From Beggiatoa alba B18LD (GTDB lineage: Bacteria; Pseudomonadota; Gammaproteobacteria; Beggiatoales; Beggiatoaceae): 64,000 bases of DNA. The position numbers and the translations under genes were made by a program. Below are positions 40,858 through 49,616 of the stretch, piece after piece. The notes beneath the pieces were generated by a model that saw nothing but the letters and a program-made list of their open reading frames with translations, did no database searches and was not told where the DNA came from. Location of the stretch: assembly GCF_000245015.1 (NCBI RefSeq), contig NZ_JH600070.1, positions 3,331,252 to 3,395,251 on the forward strand, written 5' to 3'. How positions within the stretch are numbered: the first letter of the stretch is position 1; each line of letters starts with the position of its first letter.

Positions 40858-43800
40858 TTAAAACTCCGTTGGAATCGCGCCTAAATTGCCAGACATCCAA
40901 AGTTCTGACAATTTTGTGTAGTCATTTTCTCCTTTACGGGGTTTGGTTTTTATACGGCGAATTTGGGTTAAGCCTTCATCATCGCGATAAACCTTGAACA
41001 AGCGCACCGCCTCATCATTTAAATCTAAACCATCTAAAATAGCGGGATTATGGGTTGTGATTAAGGCTTGTTTACGATGTTTTTTAGCAAGTTCGGTGAG
41101 TTTTTCCATCAAATGACGGCACAAATAAGGGTTTAAGCTGGTCTCGATGTTGTCAATGGCAAAAAATTGCGGGGTTTTGTGGCTGATAAATAAAGCCAGA
41201 TAAAACAGAATATGCAATACACCTTCGTTAGAATTTTCTGCCGAAAAAAGCTGATTATTCTCAGGCATAAACTTATCAGTAAAATAAAGATTTGAAACAC
41301 TACGCCCTTGTTTATAACCTTCTTTCTCATAAGTATTATTTGCATCTAGTTGAATGTCATTTAACCACTCAATGAAGTAGCTATATTCTTTTAACTCCGC
41401 CTTTTCTGCATCAGAAAAGTTTAATAATAAAGTATCTAACCCCTCGCCATTAATGCCTAACGGCTGTATTTTGCTTTGCGTGTTTAAGCCACGTAATGCA
41501 CTAATTGCTAAGTTATAAATAAGATAATTTGTTAAAGGCGGGTAGGTAAAATGACGCTTTTGGCGTTCTATTTGTCGGGTGTCAAAAGAGAGTGCGATTT
41601 TTTCCCAATGGAATAATAAATTATCGGTTGATTTCGCGCCTAATTTGGCTTGAATGGGTAAGTCGTCTTTTTCTAAAGATACGCTGAGTTCTATTTCTTG
41701 CGAAGGGGGAAACTCTTTAAAAGAACTCATCATTAATGAGGGTTTTGCAATGCGAATGCCTTTGCTGTAAAGCGTGTCAGGGTCTAAACGGTTTTCTTCC
41801 GCGCTACTTAAAAAAGCGAGTGCTTCTAATAAATTGGATTTGCCCGCACCGTTTGCACCAATGAATACATTGATTTGTCCGAGTTCTAATTCTGTGCTGA
41901 CAATGGATTTAAAGTTTTTAACTTTAACATGAGTAATCAGCGGATTGGTAGGTAATTCGGTTTTGTTGGGGTCTATGTTGGTTTCTGGTAGCAATAACAA
42001 ATGATTTTCGATAGCTTCTCGGTCGGTGACAGTGGCGAGGGAGAGGCAATCTACCAGTAATAAATGGGCTTGTAGGTATTTTTCTAATTTCTGCTCTTGT
42101 TCAGCCGTAAATTGCCATTGATGCCCGATATTACGGGTTTCTTGCATGATAACTAATAGTTTTTTATGTAGTTTTTTCCAGTCTTTTGCTGGGGCTTCTT
42201 GTTTGGGAATATTTTGTTTTGCGAGTGTTGTTAGTTTTTCCGCTAATTCATGTAAGTTTGCTTGTTTTACCGTCTCGATGATTTGATGAAACCAGTTGAA
42301 AAAATTAGAATATTGTTCTTTTCTTAATGTGGGTAACATACTAAAATTTATTACAAGTAGCCTAATTATTAAAAATTTGAAATCGATGGCGAGGTCTAGG
42401 GCAAAGGTGAGGTCGAGGGTGCGGGCGAGGGCACGGTCAAGGGCACGGGCGAGGTGGCTGTCACGGTCAAGGGCGCGGGCAATAGAGCGGGCACGGGAGA
42501 GGGAGATGGCGCGGGTGAGGTCGCGGTTGAGGTCGATTGCGCGGGCAAGGGCGCGGGTGAGGGCACGGTCGAGGGCGCGGGCAAGAAAATAATAAAAACC
42601 TCTAACCGCAGCAGGTTTATAACTGGTTTGCACTGAAGCCGATTTTTCAACCACCCAACGCGCTAACTTGACTAACTCAGGTTCATCAATGATTAAGGTA
42701 TTAATTTGCGCTTGCATAGCGACAAAAAAACTATCGGCATTGTCCAATAAACTCACTGTTAATAAAAAAACCTCGCGCCAACGGTCTTCTGTCACATGTA
42801 AAACTAAATTATCAATCGTGCCATACGCTTGATTTTCAAAAATATAACGTGCAGTAAAATATTCTTGAAAAGATAAATGTGCGAAGGAATAAATATCTTT
42901 TGCCCGTTCTACAAAAATGCCATGTTGTTCTGCAATCGCCTCTAAAACTGCTTCGCCGTCAATTGCTTGATTTTGACTATTAGGTAGTTGTTTTAAAAAG
43001 TCAGCGATTTTTGAGGCTAAATGCTTTTTCTCAAAAAAATACTGATTATTTTGGAAAGATTCCGTTGCAATACGGGAAAATAATTGTAATTTATGGCGTT
43101 TTGATAAGCCTTGATAAATCATATCGCGTTTAATACTACGATGTTCTCTATCCCATGTTTCTAATAACGCCTCGATAGCTTCTTCATAAATATCCGCCCG
43201 ACGGCTAGGAAACTCCATTTTTCTCGCATAAACAAGACATAATAAAGTCAACAAAATCGGAACGCGGGCTAATTCTTGTAAGCCACGATGTTCATCGCGG
43301 GCAAATTCTTCTAAAAACTGTTCTCCACGTGCAACATCCTGTTTAAACCATTTTTTTACAAATTCTGTTACTTTTTCTTCTGTAAAATCAGCAACTTCTA
43401 AATAAGTGAATTGTTCGGACAGTGAATAATCCGCTGCTGCAACGCGACACGTTAATAACACGGTGCAGTTGCGATGTTCTCGGCTAAATTCGCTTAACGC
43501 GTGCAACATCTGCGCACGCTCATCATCGGCTTGATTCACTTCATCTAAGCCATCGAATAACAATAAGGCGTTGCCTGTTTCTAGTAAATGTTCAATAAAC
43601 GGCTGTGCATCAGGAAAGTTACAGCATTGAAATTGTTTTACTAAATAGGGCATTAAATTAAATTGCTTATCAGCACTTTTGCGCACAAATTCCGCCCAGC
43701 GGTGCAAAGATACAAAAATCGGTACTTTATCCAGTTGCCCTTTAACTGCTTGAATCGTTATATATTTTAAAAAAGTAGTTTTTCCCGCCCCAGGTTTACC

Positions 43801-44181
43801 GAGAATAAACCAGCGTTTGTATTTTTTTTGTTGAATTAATTTAAAACCGTTCTCGCGTTTTTGTTCATAATCATTTAATTTTTCGGGGTCTTTCTCTAAT
43901 TCTTCAATGGCATGACGTTGAAACGCTGAGACTTTATCCAGAATAAAAACATCGGTAAAAATCCCTTCTAACTCAACGGATTCATGTGTGCCTAATAATC
44001 GCACTTTGCCGTAATCTTCATATAACGCATTGCGATACTTTTTAGCGGCACTGTTCCAGTTAAATTGTTTCCATTTTTCTGTAGATTTCTCGCCGATTTT
44101 TTCGGCAATACTTTTAAGTGCATCTTCACCGTATTTATCCCAAAGCCATGCGCCTGCAAGAGCCATTAATTCAATTGACAT
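40858..44181 (-). CDS. NACHT NTPase fused to an AAA_21/OLD-like ABC ATPase
   Basis: A 1107-residue protein with two ATPase modules. After a helical N-terminus, a NACHT domain has Walker A ILGKPGAGKTTFLKY (128-136), Walker B LLLFDGLDEV (206-215) and LLTCR (242-246). Helical domains end in FAHLSFQEYFTARYIF (about residue 450), a hallmark of bacterial NACHT proteins. Residues 530-600 are a low-complexity Arg/Ala/Leu/Asp region. From about residue 740 an ABC-type ATPase follows: VKNFKSI, Walker A IGANGAGKSN (about 772-781), a SNEGVLH signature-like segment, Walker B FFAIDNIET (about 1010) and H-loop ITTHNPA (about 1040). The OLD/AriA-type domain lacks its own TOPRIM, which the next gene supplies. 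Most likely an anti-phage sensor; the fusion itself is unusual. Confidence 0.8.
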   Translation of the reverse strand: MSIELMALAGAWLWDKYGEDALKSIAEKIGEKSTEKWKQFNWNSAAKKYRNALYEDYGKVRLLGTHESVELEGIFTDVFILDKVSAFQRHAIEELEKDPEKLNDYEQKRENGFKLIQQKKYKRWFILGKPGAGKTTFLKYITIQAVKGQLDKVPIFVSLHRWAEFVRKSADKQFNLMPYLVKQFQCCNFPDAQPFIEHLLETGNALLLFDGLDEVNQADDERAQMLHALSEFSREHRNCTVLLTCRVAAADYSLSEQFTYLEVADFTEEKVTEFVKKWFKQDVARGEQFLEEFARDEHRGLQELARVPILLTLLCLVYARKMEFPSRRADIYEEAIEALLETWDREHRSIKRDMIYQGLSKRHKLQLFSRIATESFQNNQYFFEKKHLASKIADFLKQLPNSQNQAIDGEAVLEAIAEQHGIFVERAKDIYSFAHLSFQEYFTARYIFENQAYGTIDNLVLHVTEDRWREVFLLTVSLLDNADSFFVAMQAQINTLIIDEPELVKLARWVVEKSASVQTSYKPAAVRGFYYFLARALDRALTRALARAIDLNRDLTRAISLSRARSIARALDRDSHLARALDRALARTLDLTFALDLAIDFKFLIIRLLVINFSMLPTLRKEQYSNFFNWFHQIIETVKQANLHELAEKLTTLAKQNIPKQEAPAKDWKKLHKKLLVIMQETRNIGHQWQFTAEQEQKLEKYLQAHLLLVDCLSLATVTDREAIENHLLLLPETNIDPNKTELPTNPLITHVKVKNFKSIVSTELELGQINVFIGANGAGKSNLLEALAFLSSAEENRLDPDTLYSKGIRIAKPSLMMSSFKEFPPSQEIELSVSLEKDDLPIQAKLGAKSTDNLLFHWEKIALSFDTRQIERQKRHFTYPPLTNYLIYNLAISALRGLNTQSKIQPLGINGEGLDTLLLNFSDAEKAELKEYSYFIEWLNDIQLDANNTYEKEGYKQGRSVSNLYFTDKFMPENNQLFSAENSNEGVLHILFYLALFISHKTPQFFAIDNIETSLNPYLCRHLMEKLTELAKKHRKQALITTHNPAILDGLDLNDEAVRLFKVYRDDEGLTQIRRIKTKPRKGENDYTKLSELWMSGNLGAIPTEF
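42388..42592 (-). repeat. GC-rich degenerate 12-bp repeat coding for RALD/RALA units
   Basis: Within the NACHT-ABC gene, a run of GGGCGCGGGCGAGG-like 12-bp units (plus strand) encodes about 17 tetrapeptides such as RALD, RALA, RAID, RALT. Its composition is far richer in G+C than the surrounding gene. It sits between the two ATPase modules, so unit number may vary without loss of frame. Confidence 0.85.
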
Positions 44182-44216
44182 TGTAGAAATTCCTTTTTTT
44201 ATAAAAATGAAATAGA

Positions 44217-44293
44217 TATAGCAAACGCACCATAAAGTGATTTAAATTTAGGACTGCCAGTCCTTCGTGTCGTTTTATAGTGCGTTTACTATA
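44217..44293. repeat. Short palindromic element upstream of the NACHT operon
   Basis: Arms TATAGCAAACGCACCATAAA and TTTATAGTGCGTTTACTATA are inverted copies; a small AGGACTGCCAGTCCT palindrome lies in the middle. One arm recurs at 49604-49619 (TATAGTAAACGCACTA), so this is a repeat family. It is 36 bp upstream of the operon start and may carry or interrupt its promoter. Confidence 0.7.
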
Positions 44294-44318
44294 ACATCGC
44301 TGGATGTGGTGTTTTAGT

Positions 44319-44756
44319 TTACTCTGTCTTAACCCATTGTTCTATCGCATGTCGATTGGTTGACGAGCTGACTTTTTGTAGGGCTTGGGCGCGGGGAAGC
44401 CAGCAATATGTTAAATGTTCTTGGGGATTCAGTAGAATAGGGCAAATTTCGGCTAAACAAAGGCTAAAGACATGTTCTATATTATGCGTAATAGTGGGCG
44501 CGTAACGGCTACGCCACGGCGGTAGAATTGGAAAACGGTTAGTTTGTTGGCAGTCGTGTAGTTGACTTTGTGCAATGTGTAGCCCTGTTTCTTCGGCAAG
44601 TTCACGTTGTGCGGTTTGTATAGGGGTTTCATGGGCTTGTAAACTGCCTGTCACGGATTGCCAGAAGTTGGCAACGTCGGCACGTTCTAAAAGAAGCACT
44701 TGCCCTGTTATTGTGTGAATAATCAGTAAAATGGATTCGGGACGTTTGTAGGACAT
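44319..44756 (-). CDS. nudB: Dihydroneopterin triphosphate diphosphatase (NudB)
   Basis: A 145-residue Nudix hydrolase. The start MSYKRPESILLIIHT is chosen because it matches E. coli NudB in position and length; upstream ATGs at 44792 and 44840 add residues without a better ribosome site. The Nudix box is TGSLQAHETPIQTAQRELAEETGL (key residues G, E of the box helix and REL-EE, near residue 38 onward), and WQSVTGS precedes it as in NudB. It removes pyrophosphate from dihydroneopterin triphosphate in folate synthesis. It is divergent from the SpoIIM-like gene with about 54 bp between starts. Confidence 0.8.
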   Translation of the reverse strand: MSYKRPESILLIIHTITGQVLLLERADVANFWQSVTGSLQAHETPIQTAQRELAEETGLHIAQSQLHDCQQTNRFPILPPWRSRYAPTITHNIEHVFSLCLAEICPILLNPQEHLTYCWLPRAQALQKVSSSTNRHAIEQWVKTE

Positions 44757-44810
44757 GGGGTGGCTCGCGTCTGGGTAAATGATTTTTTTCATTATTTTAT
44801 GGCGTTTATT

Positions 44811-45791
44811 ATGAAACAGCATCAATTTGAACAGCGTCATGCGGTGTTATGGCATCAGTTTGAGGCAAATTTAAATCGACAGGAAAAGTTGTTGCATCGT
44901 TTGGGGAAAAGTGAGCGGTTTCATGTGGATTTTCCAAAAAATTATCGAACTATTTGCCATCATTTGGCATTGGCAAAAGACCGTCATTACACGCCGTATT
45001 TAATTGAGCGGTTGAATCAGTTGGTTTTGCGGGGGCATCAGCAACTTTATAGTAGTCATGGGCATTTTTTGACGGATTTGTTGTTGTTCATTGGGCAAGA
45101 TTTTCCACGATTGGTGCGACAGGAATATCGGTTGATGGGAGTGGGGGTTTTGTTGTTGTTTGTGAGTATGATTTGTGTGGCTTTATTAACAATTCAGTAT
45201 CCTGATTTTGTTTTTTATATTTTAGATAATCAAATGGTTGTTAGAGTTGAGTGGATGTATGACCCACAGTCGGATAAATGGGGCGAGGAGCGGGTAGCAA
45301 GCAGTAATTTTGCGGCGTTTATGTTTTATATTTGGAATAACGTGAGTATTAGTTTTCGGACGTTTGCGAGTGGTATTTTTTTGGGAATTGGGTCTATTTT
45401 TGCGTTGGTGTTTAATGGGGTATTTTTTGGCGCAATTACGGGGCATTTAATTAATATTGGGTATAGCGTGCCGTTTTTTTCGTTTGTGTCGGGTCATAGT
45501 GCATTAGAGTTGACGGCGATTGCGTTGTCTGGTGGGGCGGGGTTGAAGTTGGGAATGGCGTTTTTAGCACCTGAGCGTTATAGCCGTGTGCAGGCGTTGA
45601 AGCGGGCGGCGGGGGTGAGTGTGCGGATTATGTATGGAGTGGCGGGAATGTTGGTGTTGGCGGCGTTTATTGAGGGGTTTTGGTCGTCGTTGGTGTTGAT
45701 AGACCCATTTTTTAAGTATTGTATGGGTGTGCTTTTTTGGGGGGTTGTTATTTTATATTTTACGTTGGCGGGGCGAAATTATGGAGGTTGA
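44811..45791 (+). CDS. SpoIIM family (stage II sporulation protein M-like) membrane protein
   Basis: A 326-residue inner-membrane protein. The start MKQHQFEQRHAVLWHQFE is typical of the family; a GTG at 44760 reads an unlikely extension. A soluble helical N-terminal part of about 110 residues is followed by several membrane helices (VGVLLLFVSMICVALL, ASGIFLGIGSIFALVFNG, and later segments) and a conserved FVSGHSALELTAIALSGGAGLKLG segment (FVSGHSALELTA, IALSGGAGLKLG) before the last helices. Found in non-sporulators beside DUF4129, MoxR ATPase and DUF58 genes. Overlaps the next gene by 11 bp. Confidence 0.8.
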   Translation: MKQHQFEQRHAVLWHQFEANLNRQEKLLHRLGKSERFHVDFPKNYRTICHHLALAKDRHYTPYLIERLNQLVLRGHQQLYSSHGHFLTDLLLFIGQDFPRLVRQEYRLMGVGVLLLFVSMICVALLTIQYPDFVFYILDNQMVVRVEWMYDPQSDKWGEERVASSNFAAFMFYIWNNVSISFRTFASGIFLGIGSIFALVFNGVFFGAITGHLINIGYSVPFFSFVSGHSALELTAIALSGGAGLKLGMAFLAPERYSRVQALKRAAGVSVRIMYGVAGMLVLAAFIEGFWSSLVLIDPFFKYCMGVLFWGVVILYFTLAGRNYGG

Positions 45792-47331
45792 GCGTATTAC
45801 GACGGTTATTCGCTTGCGTCAGCAGGGGGAGGCAATTGATTTAGGGTTTCGCTTGGTGCGTGAGTATGCTTTGCGGTTTTATTTGATTTGGTTTGTTATT
45901 TTTTTGCCGATTCCTCTATTGGTTTATGGTATCAGCCATCTTTTTTTTCCGAGTTGGGATTGGGTTGGGGTGTTGGTGGTTTGGTGGTTAAAGCCGTTGT
46001 ATGACCCGTTGATTTTGTATTTTTTTAGTCGGGCATTGTTTGGGGAGTTTCCGAGTTTACGGCAGACTTTGCGGGAAATTTGGTCAGTTTTAAAACCAAG
46101 TTTGTTGGTGAAGTTGTTATTTTTTTATCGGTTTAGTTTGTTTCGAGCGGTGCAGTTGCCTGTGTGGCAGTTGGAGGGGTTGAAGGGGAAGGCGGCAAGA
46201 CAGCGGTTGAGTTTGTTAAAAGAGCGATTAACGTCTGTCAATGCGGCGCGTTTGTTGTTGGTGTGTTTGCATTTTGAGTGGATTTTGTATTTTGCGCCGT
46301 TTTTTTTAATAAAAATTTTCTTTCCCAATGTGATGGATATGAACACAGTGTTGTATTTTTATGATGGGAATATTCACTATGTACCTTCGTGGCTTTCTTT
46401 TTTGGAAATATTTAGTTATTTGTTGGCAATTAGTATTGTAGAGCCTTTATATGTGGTGGCGGGGTTTTCGTTGTATTTAAATCGGCGCACGCAGTTGGAG
46501 GGTTGGGATATTGAGCTGGCTTTTCATCGAATTGTGAATCGTTTAGGGCGGGTTTTGTCTGTTGTGTTGTGGGTGTTGGTTTTTAGTGGGTGTGTTATGT
46601 TATATAGCATTTATCCGACTGTTGTATTAGCAGATACGGTTGAGTCTATTGATAAAGTCAGGGCAAAGCAGGAAATTGAGCGGGTGTTAGCTGCGGAAGA
46701 ATTTCAGACAGAGACGACGGTATTTGGTTGGCGTAGTTTGAATGCGTCAGAGGATTCTGATAAGAATGAGTCTCAGGCGTTTAAGTACGAGGAGCAGAAA
46801 GATGGTTTTTTTTCTCGTGCGTTACAGTTTTTTTTGTGGATTTTGCTCGGCATTGGTCTTGCTATTATAGTTTATGGTGTTTGGCGTTGGATGCGTGAAC
46901 AATCGTTTTTAGCGCATTCTCAACGAAATCGGCGGGCGTTAGGGTTGCAACGGTTAGCACAAACCCCTACAGACTTAAGTGGTTTACCTGATAATATTGC
47001 GCTGTCTGCATGGGCGTGTTGGCAAGCGGGAGAGCAACAATTAGCCATTAGTTTGTTATATCGTGGCACTTTAAAACAGTTAAGCCAGCAGTATCAGTTT
47101 AAGGTACGGGAAAGTGCAACGGAGCAGGAGTGTTTGCAGATTGTGCGACACTATGCTGTTGTTGAGTTGGTAGATTATTTTGCGCAGGTTTGTCGTACTT
47201 GGCAGTGTATTGCGTATGCGCATCAATTGCCGAGTAGTTCGCAGGTGCAGCAGTTATGCCATGAATGGCAACGGTTGTTTGTTATGAAGAAAGCCAGTGC
47301 GTCTGCCGATACGGTTGTGATATCAGACTAG
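45781..47331 (+). CDS. DUF4129-type membrane protein
   Basis: A 516-residue protein with multiple membrane segments in its first 300 residues (FYLIWFVIFLPIPLLVYGI, WILYFAPFFLIKIFF, VLWVLVFSGCVMLYSIYP), a soluble loop and a late helix (FFLWILLGIGLAIIVYGVWRW split near residue 355), then a cytosolic C-terminal domain. That domain has SAWACWQAGEQQLAISLLYRG and a CRTWQCIAYA motif typical of DUF4129. The true start is the ATG at 45781 overlapping the SpoIIM-like gene; the longer frame from 45727 lies inside that gene. The usual MoxR, DUF58 and DUF4350 partners are not in the window. The plus strand is markedly G/T-rich here, unlike most neighbours. Confidence 0.72.
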   Translation: MEVERITTVIRLRQQGEAIDLGFRLVREYALRFYLIWFVIFLPIPLLVYGISHLFFPSWDWVGVLVVWWLKPLYDPLILYFFSRALFGEFPSLRQTLREIWSVLKPSLLVKLLFFYRFSLFRAVQLPVWQLEGLKGKAARQRLSLLKERLTSVNAARLLLVCLHFEWILYFAPFFLIKIFFPNVMDMNTVLYFYDGNIHYVPSWLSFLEIFSYLLAISIVEPLYVVAGFSLYLNRRTQLEGWDIELAFHRIVNRLGRVLSVVLWVLVFSGCVMLYSIYPTVVLADTVESIDKVRAKQEIERVLAAEEFQTETTVFGWRSLNASEDSDKNESQAFKYEEQKDGFFSRALQFFLWILLGIGLAIIVYGVWRWMREQSFLAHSQRNRRALGLQRLAQTPTDLSGLPDNIALSAWACWQAGEQQLAISLLYRGTLKQLSQQYQFKVRESATEQECLQIVRHYAVVELVDYFAQVCRTWQCIAYAHQLPSSSQVQQLCHEWQRLFVMKKASASADTVVISD

Positions 47332-47457
47332 GCATAAATGTATTGACGACAGATAATACAGTTTTATTTCTGTATGTAATGATTAAATTAAATGTGTTTT
47401 TTCAAGAAAATATAAACTTTAATCGCATAAATCTTTTCTAATTACGGTAACTTAGGC

Positions 47458-48213
47458 ATGTTCAGCAACTCATCCGCAACCCCAAATCCTGCTATTGAAT
47501 TAAAGGGTAACTTATTAACTGTGATGGTTTTGCGTATTTTAGAGACCCATCAAGTACGAATTACTGAACAATTAATTAATAAAGTTTCGCAAGCACCGAA
47601 TTTTTTTCAAAATGCTCCCGTTATTATTGATTTAACCAGTATTAGTGATGAAACAACGAAAATTGATTTAAAAGCCTTGATTGTTTTATTGCGTCAGCAA
47701 GGGTTAGTGCCTGTTGCTGTCCGTGGGGGAACACCTGATTATCATGAAATCGCTTTACAATTGTCTTTAGGCTTATTGCCAGAGGGACAACGTCAACCAC
47801 GACCAAAACGTGAGCCTTTAACCGTTGTCGCGCCTGCGTCGCTTAATCCGCCGCCACCTAAAGTACCAACTAAAGTGATTACTCAGCCTATCCGTTCTGG
47901 TCAGCAAGTTGTTGCCCCTCAAGGGGATTTAGTGGTTTTAGCAACGGTTAGTCCTGGTGCGGAAATATTGGCACAGCGTCATATTCATGTCTATGGTGCG
48001 TTGCGTGGGCGGGCATTAGCGGGGGTTAATGGGGATACTGATGCACGGATTTTTTGTCAGCTATTAGATGCTGAGTTGATTTCTGTGGCTGGACATTATC
48101 AAATTAATGAAGAGCTTAAGGAACATGTGCGGAATAAGCCTGCTCAAATTTATTTGGAAGACGATAAATTGAAAATTCATGTGTTAGATATTTACAGTAA
48201 AAATATTCCTTAA
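47458..48213 (+). CDS. minC: Septum site-determining protein MinC
   Basis: A 251-residue MinC. The N-terminal domain (residues 1-110) has ELKGNLLTVMVLRIL and the conserved VIIDLTSISD segment. A Pro/Gln-rich linker follows and the C-terminal beta-helix domain begins near QPIRSGQQVVAPQGDLVVL, with ILAQRHIHVYGALRGRALAGVNGD (HIHVYGALRGRALAG). MinC blocks FtsZ polymerisation at cell poles, is carried by MinD and precedes minD in the usual order. The 109-bp gap before minD is longer than usual. Confidence 0.93.
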   Translation: MFSNSSATPNPAIELKGNLLTVMVLRILETHQVRITEQLINKVSQAPNFFQNAPVIIDLTSISDETTKIDLKALIVLLRQQGLVPVAVRGGTPDYHEIALQLSLGLLPEGQRQPRPKREPLTVVAPASLNPPPPKVPTKVITQPIRSGQQVVAPQGDLVVLATVSPGAEILAQRHIHVYGALRGRALAGVNGDTDARIFCQLLDAELISVAGHYQINEELKEHVRNKPAQIYLEDDKLKIHVLDIYSKNIP

Positions 48214-48322
48214 ACAACACAAATACTGTTAAATAAAACTATTTTATTAATTCCCCCATATAGTTGTTATATACAGGATATCAAAGGGGTAGTTATCTAT
48301 AACCTTATTGAGGAGAAGTCGT

Positions 48323-49132
48323 TTGGCTAAGATTGTAGTTGTCGCCTCAGGTAAAGGCGGAGTCGGTAAAACAACGACAAGTGCCGCATTTGCGACGGGA
48401 TTAGCGTTGCGTGGTCATCAAACCGTTGTGATTGATTTCGACGTCGGGTTACGCAATTTAGATTTAATCATGGGTTGCGAACGCCGTGTTGTTTATGATT
48501 TCGTCAATGTGATTAACGGCGAGGGGTCACTCAATCAAGCATTGATTAAAGATAAACGGGTTGAAAGTCTTTATATTTTGCCTGCTTCACAAACCCGTGA
48601 TAAAGATGCGTTGACCATGAGCGGGGTTGAACAGGTTTTAAGCGAGTTGTCACAACGTTTTGAGTATATTGTCTGTGATTCGCCCGCAGGGATTGAGCAC
48701 GGGGCAATTATGGCAATGTATTTTGCTGATGAGGCGATTATTGTCACGAATCCTGAAGTCTCTTCTGTCCGCGATTCAGACCGCATTATTGGAATGTTAG
48801 CGAGTAAAACTCGTCGTGCTATTCAAGGTCTTAGCCCCATTAAAGAGCATTTATTAGTCACTCGTTATTCACCGCGCAGAGTGACCAGCGGGGATATGTT
48901 AAGTGCGGAGGATGTACAGGAAATTTTAGCAATTCCTTTATTGGGTGTTATTCCTGAATCATCTACAGTGTTACAAGCGTCTAATGCAGGGATTCCAGTG
49001 ACATTAGATGGCAATAGCGATGCAGGACAAGCTTATTTAGATGTTGTTGCGCGGTTTTTAGGGGAAGAGCGTCCGCATCGTTTTTTAAAGGCGGATAAAA
49101 AAGGCTTTTTGAACCGCTTATTTGGGAATTGA
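48323..49132 (+). CDS. minD: Septum site-determining protein MinD
   Basis: A 269-residue ParA-family ATPase. The TTG at 48323 is the start: AGGAG lies seven bases upstream and the protein then begins MAKIVVVASGKGGVGKTTT as in MinD; a TTG at 48308 overlaps the ribosome site. Deviant Walker A KGGVGKTT (about residues 11-18), DFDVGLRNLD, VCDSPAGIEHG and the C-terminal amphipathic helix (FLGEERPHRFLKADKKGFLNRLFG region, LNRLFG) are all present. MinD recruits MinC to the membrane and oscillates with MinE. MinE starts two bases after its stop. Confidence 0.95.
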   Translation: MAKIVVVASGKGGVGKTTTSAAFATGLALRGHQTVVIDFDVGLRNLDLIMGCERRVVYDFVNVINGEGSLNQALIKDKRVESLYILPASQTRDKDALTMSGVEQVLSELSQRFEYIVCDSPAGIEHGAIMAMYFADEAIIVTNPEVSSVRDSDRIIGMLASKTRRAIQGLSPIKEHLLVTRYSPRRVTSGDMLSAEDVQEILAIPLLGVIPESSTVLQASNAGIPVTLDGNSDAGQAYLDVVARFLGEERPHRFLKADKKGFLNRLFGN

Positions 49133-49134
49133 CT

Positions 49135-49413
49135 ATGAGCTTGTTTGATTATTTTCGTGCTTCTCGCAAAAATACGGCGGCATTAGCTAAAGAGCGTCTG
49201 CAAATTATTGTGGCGCATGAACGGGGGCAACGGACAACCCCTAATGTGGATTATTTGCCCTTGTTACAGCGAGAGATTTTAGAAGTCGTCCGTAAATATG
49301 TATTGGTTGAAGATGAAAGTATCAAAATCAATATCGAAAAAAATGGAGACTTTGAAGTGTTAGAGGTGAATATCGCCTTGCCTGAAAGTGAAGGGCGACA
49401 ACAACTGCGTTGA
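49135..49413 (+). CDS. minE: Cell division topological specificity factor MinE
   Basis: A 92-residue MinE. It begins MSLFDYFRASRKNT (membrane-targeting helix) with AKERLQIIVAHERG, the conserved MinD-contact segment, followed by the dimerisation part (LPLLQREILEVVRKY, INIEKNGDFEVLEVNIALPE). The ATG at 49135 follows the minD stop; a TTG at 49129 overlaps it. MinE stimulates MinD ATPase and sets the division site at mid-cell. The operon ends in a strong terminator 30 bp later. Confidence 0.95.
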   Translation: MSLFDYFRASRKNTAALAKERLQIIVAHERGQRTTPNVDYLPLLQREILEVVRKYVLVEDESIKINIEKNGDFEVLEVNIALPESEGRQQLR

Positions 49414-49443
49414 TTCAGTGCCTACTCTCTTTTGAAGACCTTC

Positions 49444-49473
49444 AGGGCGCAATCTGCGCCCTTTTGTTTTTTT
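49444..49473 (+). terminator. Terminator of minCDE
   Basis: An 8-bp perfect stem AGGGCGCA / TGCGCCCT with a three-base loop is followed by TTTGTTTTTTT. Confidence 0.9.
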
Positions 49474-49477
49474 ATCT

Positions 49478-49602
49478 TTTTAATCCTGCTAATCCTGAAA
49501 ATCCTGTGAATCCTGATTCAGACAAGCCGTTGTCTTTTTTTTTATAAAAATAAGATTCAGCAGACAAGATTAAAACATTGTCTGAATCAGGATTAACAGG
49601 AT
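49478..49602. repeat. Truncated miniature element (copy F)
   Basis: TAATCCTGCTAATCCTGAAAATCCTG, GATTCAGACAAGCCGTTGTC and the facing TTGTCTGAATCAGGATTAACAGG segment are present without either terminus. It lies between convergent minE and the epimerase gene, and a TATAGTAAACGCACTA arm of another repeat family follows at 49604-49619. Confidence 0.65.
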
Positions 49603-49616
49603 TTATAGTAAACGCA

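Noticed and set aside
42296-42636. Long plus-strand open frames opposite the RALD repeat of the NACHT-ABC gene
   Set aside because: They arise from the repetitive GC-rich sequence in other frames and code for simple RARARA or GAGEGA runs; the minus-strand frame is continuous with two recognised ATPase domains.
44757-44840. Longer NudB start
   Set aside because: Residues before MSYKRP have no counterpart in NudB and would overlap the divergent SpoIIM-like gene start; no better ribosome site supports them.
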